From: Megaustenia siamemsis
Lineage: Eukaryota > Mollusca > Gastropoda > Stylommatophora > Ariophantidae
Length of the DNA: 64,000 bases
Direction of reading: 5' to 3'
Assembly (NCBI GenBank): GCA_032433765.1
Contig: JAVIAB010000046.1
Coordinates: 65,093,703-65,157,702, forward strand
Position 1 is the first letter of the stretch; every line of letters begins with the position of its first letter. Below the pieces are notes generated by a model, which worked only from the letters and a program-made list of their open reading frames with translations, was not told where the DNA came from and searched no databases. The translations under genes were made by a program, and so were the position numbers. Positions 52,061-59,925 of the stretch are shown here, in pieces.

Positions 52061-55000
52061 TTAAATGTTTAAAGGGGAGGTGGTCACGTTGTCAGAATGA
52101 ACCTGTCGCTTGATGTAGAAATAGGAGAGTGAGTTCCGGTGTTGTGTATATGTGTACACCGACCCCTTGTGTGTTTTAAACCCTATGTTTTTACCACCCC
52201 CGGCTTGTTTATTGGTTAGGACCTCTGTAAAAGTATCCTTATCTAACTTATTATGGTGTTTATTAAGTCCCTTGGTGCTAACTTTCGCGTAATCACCAAA
52301 ACAGTAATAGGTCTTGCTACACAAGGATATCATTCCATCCCCCGAATATTCCAACTTGAACAGACCAGGAGTCCGTTTGTCGTATAACTGTCTTGCCTTA
52401 CAATCTGAACAGTCATAATTTACGGTGCCCCTGTGGCGAATGAAATCTGCGTGATGGACTTCACAAGTCTCTGAGGGGAACCATTTGTCGTATTGTGAGA
52501 AAAACTCGTTTACCATATCAGTTTTAACGACCTCTTCTAATGATGACTCGCTGAGTGCCAAGTACAGACTATCAGTATCCATTTCACAGAGTTGAAAGTC
52601 GGACCTCTCTACGAATCTATCCAGGAAATCATAATAAAATTCCAACATCCTCAATTTGGCGTACTGGTAGACGAAGAAACCAATCTGTGACGGAAGATCC
52701 CACAGGATACTTCGTTTTCCCATCGACACCTCGTACAGGTCCTCACCAATAGGCGTCATGTTTTTAAACCGTGGGTTATTTACCAACTTGGATGTATCGG
52801 CCCCCTCTTTAACATATGTCACGTCCACGTGTTTCGCCATATTGGTTAGAGTCTTTCCATAGGCCGAGTTTCCAAGGAGTTTCATCGTATCGCTAACAAT
52901 CGATTGATTTGTATTTAAATCACCAGCCCGACGCGCCTGTGTGACCTTGTCACCAAACTCCTTAAAACAACTAACGGGTAGGTACTCTACCACCTGATAT
53001 ATTCTAGTTACCTCCAACCCATGCCCTAAATACCACTTTAACAGGGGTGTGGCCAACAGAACCTTTGTTCCACTATAACTACCCAGGAGCGTACGTCTGA
53101 GGGTACGCAAGAGCTTGTTTTTGGTGGCGTACTCACGCATAAAGGGACCGATATCGTCTATACCAACATCTACATTTTTAAAGAATCTCGCTAAAATGGG
53201 CCCTTAATCCATCGGGAACGTGAATGTCACACTCAACGAGACCGAAAAACGACTCGTTTGAAACGGCTTTTATAATGGCTTCATCTGTGATGTGTTTATG
53301 TTTAGCAAAAGAGGGTTTAGAACCAGGCAAGTTCTCACCTAGGAAGAGTTGAATGGACGGTGTTGTTTTCTTTAGTTTTTGCCACTCGCATTCCCACATA
53401 ACGACTACGTGAACATCGTCGAGGTTCTTTAAAAAAGCCGTTATTTCACAGGTTTTTCGGTACAATTTAGCCAACTGAATATTATTCACCGGATTGACTT
53501 CGCGACCCCGGGTGATGTCACAGTTTGGATGACCGTGAAAAAGACAACCATGGTACTGATACACGGTCCTATTGGATTTATCCCACCCAGCCACTCTAAT
53601 TTTGCGAGTACCCAAAGCCTTCTCCCGAGCGTTAAACTGGGTTTGCAGTTGGACCTGGTTTTGATGGGAAATCCAAGTCAGATACTCTCGACACTGACGC
53701 GTGTAATAGTTCATCTTAAGGGGTTTATACCCATCTTCAGCTTTGCGTATGACCGTATAATCGGTAGGCATCTTTTGCATAAGTGCCCACAGATAAAGGG
53801 CGTTGGCGTCATAACCTTTATGCTGCGTACCACTTTGTTACTGTTTCTGATAAAAGTTTTATCCTTTTCGTGGTACCGATGAAAAATGATAGACGGGCCT
53901 CCGACGATATTCTGTCTTATGGTATGATGCAAATCGGCTTCCTTTTTTCCAATCAGTGAAAAGCCAACATCTCGGGGGAGAGTTTTAAAAAGGTACCTAA
54001 GAGTTATTCCCGGGACCGAAATCGCGTTCTTAAACATATCGATGTTCAAAGCCTCGTAAAACCAAACCTGCTGTTGTAAGGCTTCTAAGAAGGGAACTAC
54101 ATCTTTGTTATTATACCACACCAAAAAATCCCTAAGGGTCGTTATCTTATTGTCCTTCCAAACCTTTTTACATAGATCGTACTCCTCATCCGAAATATTA
54201 CAATTTTTTAGGTTGGAAAAGAACGCTTCGTGTGGGGGTAACTCCGTCTCATCCAACTTGTTTAAATCGGTTACGTACTCGTAACAAAAAACACCCTTGG
54301 TCTCCTCTACTTTGTAAGCTGCTAAGTACTTGCTGTAACTGAAACCTGGCGCTAGATAATTTATGATGTCTAGGAACTTTAGCCTCTTACTGGCGAGACA
54401 CATGATATTATTGTTTCGCTTAACTATAAAATTTTTTTCGCCGAGTCGGTTTTCTTCTATCCGACCCTCCGCCTCATCATCCTCTCTCTCACCTTCCCAA
54501 TCGTCCTCCTCTTCATCATCCTTGCTCTCGCCTTCCTGATCGGCGTTGGAGGCGGTAATGAAGTAATTGATTAAATAGGGCTTTATTAAATTTAGGTCGT
54601 ACTTGCCCGAGTTGAAACCTATCACCGGGAGCTGTTTCAAGTAAGCTTTTAGACGACCTCTCAGGTCGGACTCCTCCTCCTCCGGACCACGCCTTTGCGC
54701 ACACTCCGCCAGGTGTTTACATACTTCTTTGTAATCTTTTTTTAAAATGTTGTAAGCCTCCTTCGCAATAGCGTTTAAATATTTAAGCATTTGATTTATC
54801 AACTTCTGAGGATCGCCCTCGGTAACAAAGCAGACAGGCTCTCCAAACCCTGGGAGGTTAGACGCCACGGATACGGACAGTGGGACATGTTTTGCTAAAA
54901 AAGATGTTGTAGCAGAGTCAGCTTTTGTGGTGGCTAAGTCGGTATTATCAAAATAACACTCGAAATCAAAAGTGGCCTTATAGGGATACCCGAAGCCACC

Positions 55001-56349
55001 GGGTACGGCAATACCTTCTTCCTCTAGGGCCTCCATAATAGTCTCGCTAGGTGTATAAATTCCCCCTCTAAAAAAATCTTTCGACTTACCACCACTGCAC
55101 ATTTCTTCATGTCTGGTAATATCACCATAAGAAGCCCATAATTTCCCACACTGTGGACAAGAGTAGGTGCTAGCTGCTTTATTAATATCAGTAATGTACA
55201 TGAAATGGTCCTTATGAACCAGGATGCGCATGGTGGTAGGATATGAGCCCCTACTTCTGAGTTTAGGACAAAGAACCGCTTCAGCATTGAACTCAAACAC
55301 ATCAATATTTATACCAAAACACTCCTCTAAATGTGGTAGTTGTTGTAAAGTTACACCTGGAAAATTGTTTACGAAAAGTATGTCCCAATGTGAGTGCCAC
55401 TGACGCAAGAGCTGACGAGTGGTAATTTCCAGACTGTCGAGTTCTTCCCCTTAAATAAAGCCAAACACCGAAAAAAACACAGATTGTCGTTATAAGTAGT
55501 AGACCTCTTCGACGCTTTCTGTAGGGTGTAGATGTACTTGTTGTTACTAATATGAGGTGGTAATTGCTCCACCACACATCCAATTGGGAAGTCGTGAATG
55601 TGGAATAAATAAAAAATAGTGGCGGGAATGCTCTCCACCACCCACTTTGTATCAGGTCGTATGATTAGCCCTGTGGATACGGGCTCGTGATCTCTTAAAG
55701 AGTCTACAAACCGAGTGAAATCTCCAAGATTATTGATTAACTTCGGGAACTCGAGAACAGCTGAATTATTGAAGGGTGCATGGAAGAAGCGTAAATCTCC
55801 ATCTTCTCTGTGACGGAGGATAAAATGGTGACCATAATTAATTTTAAAACGAGTTGTCTGACTATCAAACACATCTCTTAAAAGAATAGACCAGTCTGTG
55901 ATGAAAGGACGATCAGGTGAGTGGAAGAAAGTGTATGTGGAAACTGTATTATTTAGATTTTCCTGCGTTTTTAACACTGACCAATTTTATTGATATACAT
56001 CCCGCACATCAGCTGGTAGTGTTGCTAACGGGTCATCGGGCTTGTGCTTTTTACCCTCTGCGGAGTGTTCCTCCTCTGACTCTCTCTTATTCACCGCTGA
56101 AGGTGCAGCCGGCGGGTTTGTCGTAGTAGCTGGCTGTGGTGAAGTTGGAGCTGAGGACGGCAGCAATGATGAAGGTGCTGTTGTAGAAACCTTATGTTTC
56201 AGTCTCATATGTCTGTTTAAAGAACCAAGGGTCGTATACGAACGGTAACAAATGTCACACGGATATCGCATTAGTTGATGCACAACGCGATAATGTTTCC
56301 TTAAATTATGGAGCCACTTAAACTTCAGGGGACATAACGGACATAACGT
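52061..56349 (-). pseudogene. Protein-primed-type DNA polymerase B, copy 1
   Basis: Reads 5'-3' on the minus strand through several frames. (1) Two C2H2 fingers: CPLC with X12-H-X4-H at 56343-56275, then CDICYRSY with X12-H-X4-H, and a Ser/Pro/Thr linker. (2) After an in-frame TAA near 55987, a region with DNLCFFRCLALFKG. (3) From 55450 in a new frame, a GVTLQQLP block, a CPQC...H...C zinc site, Exo I FDFECYF, Exo II NSGKYDLN, an acidic insertion, Exo III YNNKDV and IVGGPSIIFHR. (4) After a frame change near 53814 inside motif A (DANALY), a VYQYHGCLFHGH...WECEW endonuclease-like insertion. (5) After a frame change near 53185, motif B KLLGNSAYGKT and motif C DTDSLYL, to a stop at 52061. The family is DNA_pol_B_2, as in Polinton/Maverick elements, adintoviruses and bidnaviruses. 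One nonsense and at least three frame changes make it inactive as read, though the indels could be sequencing errors. Confidence 0.9.
53340..53600 (-). other. Endonuclease-like insertion in polymerase copy 1
   Basis: Part of the polymerase reading frame, lying between motifs A and B. Conserved: VYQYHGCLFHGHPNC, then about 40 residues later VVMWECEWQKL. Copy 2 has VYQYHGCLWHGHKDC and VKMWECQWQELKK at the same place. The pattern (hydrophobic-E/Q-x-H-G-C-x-x-H-G-x-x-x-C and W-E-C-x-W) resembles Vsr/PD-(D/E)XK-like nuclease modules; that functional reading is inference. Confidence 0.55.
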
Positions 56350-56731
56350 TCAAATTGGATGTGTTTGGTGAGTTGCCTGATTTGTCCCCTGAGTCATGAC
56401 CACTCGATATAGCTTGCGCCTCATTTCTTACAAAACGCAGAGGAGTGGAAGACTGTGGATCAGTCGGTGTTGATATTTGCGATGGGTCCCAATTTGTATA
56501 TCTCACTATTCGTTCGGAAATATTTTCGGCAGCCAGGTAGACCACATCATCCTTCTCCATCTCAGAGTGTAATATAGAATTTATTTGTAAACGCAAGCGC
56601 TCCTCAAAGTCTAGCTGACATGAATGAGGTAAAGAGCCGTCACCACGACATCCTAGACAATGATCATGTCGCTGATACTGAAGAATGTTTAGTACTCTAT
56701 CGAAAAGTAGATACTCCCTATCAGATGCCAT
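56318..56731 (-). CDS. HxHCxGC small protein 1 (or polymerase N-terminus)
   Basis: 137 residues from ATG 56731-56729. I prefer this start over an in-frame upstream one because the latter (LFFIVTAWYT) spans what looks like a splice acceptor, TTTTTCATTGTTACAG. Near the N-terminus is a putative zinc site, HDHCLGCR (residues 22-29) then HSC (36-38), followed by a helical stretch and a Ser/Thr/Asn-rich tail. It resembles the protein at 56863-57171. I do not recognise the family. Its 3' end overlaps, in another frame, the reading frame of the polymerase zinc fingers (opening at 56349). In copy 2 the zinc-finger frame stays open upstream to the window edge with a similar polar linker, so this ORF may be the true N-terminal domain of the polymerase polyprotein, separated by a frame change near 56350. 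Confidence 0.6.
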   Translation of the reverse strand: MASDREYLLFDRVLNILQYQRHDHCLGCRGDGSLPHSCQLDFEERLRLQINSILHSEMEKDDVVYLAAENISERIVRYTNWDPSQISTPTDPQSSTPLRFVRNEAQAISSGHDSGDKSGNSPNTSNLNVMSVMSPEV

Positions 56732-56776
56732 TGTATACCAAGCTGTAACAATGAAAAATAACAAATTATAAATATC

Positions 56777-56779
<3 letters not shown>

Positions 56780-56823
<44 letters not shown>
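56780..56823. repeat. (TA)n microsatellite
   Basis: About 22 TA repeats between the two HxHCxGC ORFs. Confidence 0.95.
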
Positions 56824-56825
<2 letters not shown>

Positions 56826-56862
56826 CTAATATTTTAATATCACCAACCTCTTCTTCCACCGT

Positions 56863-57171
56863 TCACACTCTTCTCGGAGAGGTATCGTTATCACCATCCC
56901 ACTGTGGTGAGGGTGGTGGAGAGGGTTGGGCCACTTCACGCTTCTTCACTGTGACTAATTCCAGTGCTCTTTCTTCTAGCAGTGTGGCCAGCTCTGCTCT
57001 TGGGGTATCATAGTATAGGATACCCCATATTTGGCGCCGAAAGCTCTCATCTTCTTCTAGGTGACAGGTGTGCCAGTTTATATTTTCTGTTATTTCCCGA
57101 CATCCCTCGCAGTGTCTATGAAGGCTCTGCCTCAATTTTTGGAGAATTCTGGAAACAATCTCTCCCTCCAT
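56863..57171 (-). CDS. HxHCxGC small protein 2
   Basis: 102 residues from the ATG at 57171. The putative zinc site is HRHCEGCR (residues 18-25) then HTC (34-36); a charged helical region (RRQIWGILYYD, LATLLEERALELV) and a Pro/Asp-rich tail follow. It aligns with the upstream half of the 56318-56731 protein (RxLxxLxxxxHxHCxGCR, then HxC, then RxQIxxIL), so the two are ancient duplicates. No stop or frame change. Function unknown; a DNA- or protein-binding role is only a guess. It shares a short intergenic region with the divergent spliced gene. Confidence 0.6.
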   Translation of the reverse strand: MEGEIVSRILQKLRQSLHRHCEGCREITENINWHTCHLEEDESFRRQIWGILYYDTPRAELATLLEERALELVTVKKREVAQPSPPPSPQWDGDNDTSPRRV

Positions 57172-57303
57172 TTAGATCTTAAATGTTTAATTGTGTGTGT
57201 TTGTATGTATATATTTAGAAATTGTGTTAAGTAACCTATTTAAACAGGATAAAACAAATTGAAAATCATTTTAGTGGAATTGTAACTTCAAGAATTTCGT
57301 AGT
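57172..57303. promoter_or_regulatory. Possible divergent promoter region
   Basis: 132 bp between a minus-strand ATG (57171) and a plus-strand ATG (57304). On the plus strand CCTATTTAAACAGG (about 57236) is TATA-like, about 60 bp upstream of the start. On the minus strand AAATATATAC (about 57206-57216) is TATA-like. No experimental support. Confidence 0.35.
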
Positions 57304-58216
57304 ATGGCCCAGCTACTTTTTAGTGTAAGTTCAAGCTCAGAAGATGAGGAAAGTTCTGTAGAGTCTGAGTGGTCATTGGAAGAGCAAGCTTTCCCATCTT
57401 GGACACCACCTAACGCTTATTTTAATAATGGGTTAACTTTAGATTCCATCTTCAAGAAGATCCCCGATAGTGTGGTAAACAGAAATGAAACCTCTGATCA
57501 TGTGAGGATTCAACCACTATTAAATTCAAGTTCAGACTTTGAGGAGAGTGATGAAAGTTCCGAGATTAGAGGTGTAGAGAATTCTGCTCCGGAGTTAGAT
57601 TATGAGGAAGTTAACGCTCGGTGGAATGAAATTTACCCTACTATCAGCAACAACACTTCCACTCAACCACACGATCCGACAAAAAATATAATTAACAGGG
57701 TATGTATTTGTTTGTCGGTTACTTGGTGTTACAGGCGATTTATAGTCTGATATACCAACACCAAACCCATATGTATCGAACGTTAATTTCATGACTTAAC
57801 AGAGATTTCTATAATCTCAATTTTTTTTTCTAAACACAGACATTCAGGTTAGTTATAGCTACCAACATCACATCTTCTAAGCCAAATATAGATTTTGTAT
57901 TCTTAAAACTTAAGTACCAATAATGTACCGAGATTAACTAGCCTAACGAATGTTTCATTAAACCGTATACCTATCCTAATGAGAGTTGCATTAAAACCCT
58001 TATAGTTCGACTTGTCCTTAGGTTTGTTTTGCCGCGACGCCTGATATCATCTCATTTGTTGATCTGGAGGATGGGGACCTCATCCCTCATTGGCACCAGT
58101 TTGCACTTGATCGTAAAAGATTTGAAAGCCGTATTCTGGAGTATAGTAAAATCATCTCACCTGTTCTGGAGTCTGGTCACAGAACAATTATTTTAGCAAC
58201 TAGACTGAATCTGTGA
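57304..58216 (+). CDS. Two-exon acidic protein gene of the element
   Basis: Exon 1 is 57304-57699 (132 codons), beginning with ATG and rich in Ser/Asp/Glu (SSSEDEESSVESEW; SSSDFEESDESSE). A strong donor, AGG|GTATGT, follows. The intron is 57700-58021 with branch-like CTAAT near 57977 and acceptor GTCCTTAG. Exon 2 is 58022-58216 (64 codons and TGA), starting VCFAATPDIISFVDLEDGD and ending in a basic, helical segment (DRKRFESRILEYSKI). Both junctions are phase 0, so the joined frame is 196 residues. AATAAA signals follow at 58322 and 58380. An unspliced reading gives only a spurious 16-residue tail. I do not recognise the family. It is divergent from the polymerase side and inside the inverted repeats, so it is probably an element gene and appears intact. 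Confidence 0.65.
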
Positions 58217-59058
58217 CAACGTATTGTAACCCTTATTTTCATCACTCGTACACCAACAAGTTTACATGTGCCAACACGACTGATGATTCACCGGGTTAAT
58301 TACTAAAAATACACATGAGCCAATAAATACACATGGTCCGTATTCTTTAAACCGTCATTGTACATTTATAAGTGTGAAGAATAAAATATATATATATATA
58401 TAGTAACCAACACATTTCTTTGTTTTATTTGTCTTCCGTTACTTATTTTTCCACTCCTATATGCTCTTCTCCTAGGAATTAATAAAATATTTATTTACCA
58501 AATATTTAGTTTATAACTATACAGCTAAGGAAATAATTACCTGCTATAACGTCGATGGAATTAAGAAAAGTAACGTATTTCTACTTACGATTAGTCGATC
58601 GATTAGTACTTGTGTTAATACTAAGAGCCGTCTGCTTTGGAGGTTACTGTATTGAATGCGGGCTGGTATCACTTGGAATATATATTCACGGGGGGCCACT
58701 TGACATGTGATAGGTTAGTACTACACATGTGACCTGGTCATGCGGTATCAAGCCCCATGTCCAAATTTGGATATGAGATTTGTACCTACCCAAATTTGGC
58801 TACCTAATACATGGCTACCTAATACAGAATTTTGTCGTTTGGTTGTCAGCAGTTTCTTTACACGTTACTCACCCAACCGAGACCGCCACGCACTGGAAAA
58901 AAACGCTATGTCACGGGTCACCTTACGCGTCATCGATCATGTGAGCGGTCATGTTCCGGAAGACTCATGTGACCGGTCATGTTCCGGAAGTCGACATTCA
59001 ACAATCACAACCTAGCCTTATCATCAATAGTCACCTGGCTCAATCAGCCTCTAATTCT
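58217..59058. other. Gene-free region between the spliced gene and the right arm
   Basis: Holds the poly(A) signals of the spliced gene, a (TA)n tract (58386-58402), two CTACCTAATACA repeats (58798-58826) and a tandem GTGANCGGTCATGTTCCGGA duplication (58940-58990). No gene seen. Confidence 0.6.
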
Positions 59059-59133
59059 GTGGTCGCTTGTAGCGTAGTGCTGAGTGCCTGGCCTGTCACG
59101 TAGTAGACCCCGTGTTCGAATCCTGGTTGAATG
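59059..59133 (+). other. tRNA-like sequence (SINE head)
   Basis: A-box-like TAGCGTAGTGC, then GAGTGCCTGGCCTGTCACG and B box GTGTTCGAATCC. It is followed by a (GA)n tract and the inverted satellite segment. Related to the minus-strand copy at 31062-31133. Does not fold as a full tRNA by eye. Confidence 0.6.
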
Positions 59134-59925
59134 AGAGAGAGAGAGAGAGAGAGAGAGAATTTCGCTGGTTGATACTTTGTGTGTGGCTTGATGATAGGAG
59201 ATGAAGGGATGATGATGGTGTTGAGGGTGGCACATGCTGATAGGATATGAAGGGTTGATGTTGAGGGTGGCACATGATGATGATAGGACATGAAGGGATG
59301 GTGTTGAGGGTGGCACATTATGATGATAGGACAAGCAGGGATGGTGTTGAGGGTGACACATGATGATAGGACAAGAAGGGATGGTGTTGAGGGTGGCACA
59401 TGATGATGATAGGCCATGAAGGGTTGATGATGGTGTTGAGGGTGGCTCATGATGATGATAGGACATGAAGGTTTGATTATGCTGTTGAGGGTGGCACATG
59501 ATGTTGGTAGGACATGAAGGTTTGATGATGCTGTTGAGGGTGGCACATGATGTTGGTAGCGATAACACACGACCATTCAAGGCACATCGCCCCAAGTCCC
59601 CGCCCGCGAGCTACCCCCCGCGCAGACCCCTTTTAGAACCGCTGTTGCCCGACCCTTTTTAGAACCGCTGTCCGATAACCGGCGAGCGAACGATAAGCCG
59701 TCACGCACACCACGAGCGACGCGCCGATCACCGTCACGCACCAACGCACACCACGAGATAAGCCGTCACGCACCAACGCACACCACCGAGATAAGCCGAT
59801 TACCGTCACGACCACCGAGATAATAAGCCGATTATCGGACTTTTGCACGGGTTTGGTGCCAGTTTCGTGCGGTTTTGGTGCCAAATCTATTGTCTTTCGG
59901 TGCATGTGCGTGCAGTTTTAGGCCT
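59131..59925 (-). repeat. Inverted satellite segment, right arm
   Basis: Reverse complement of the CpG-rich plus 49-52-bp-repeat segment seen at 50413-51142, running from a (GA)n tract (59131-59158) to TGCACGCACATGCACC (near 59900-59915). Outer and inner ends correspond to those of the left arm. It abuts polymerase copy 2 at about 59925. Confidence 0.9.

Noticed and set aside
53790..53830. Programmed frameshift in polymerase copy 1
   Set aside because: Copy 2 is in one frame across the same motif A region, so the change in copy 1 is damage or sequencing error.
57700..57750. Unspliced C-terminus of the acidic protein
   Set aside because: A consensus donor sits at 57700 and the phase-matched exon at 58022 gives a longer frame; the unspliced tail is probably intron.
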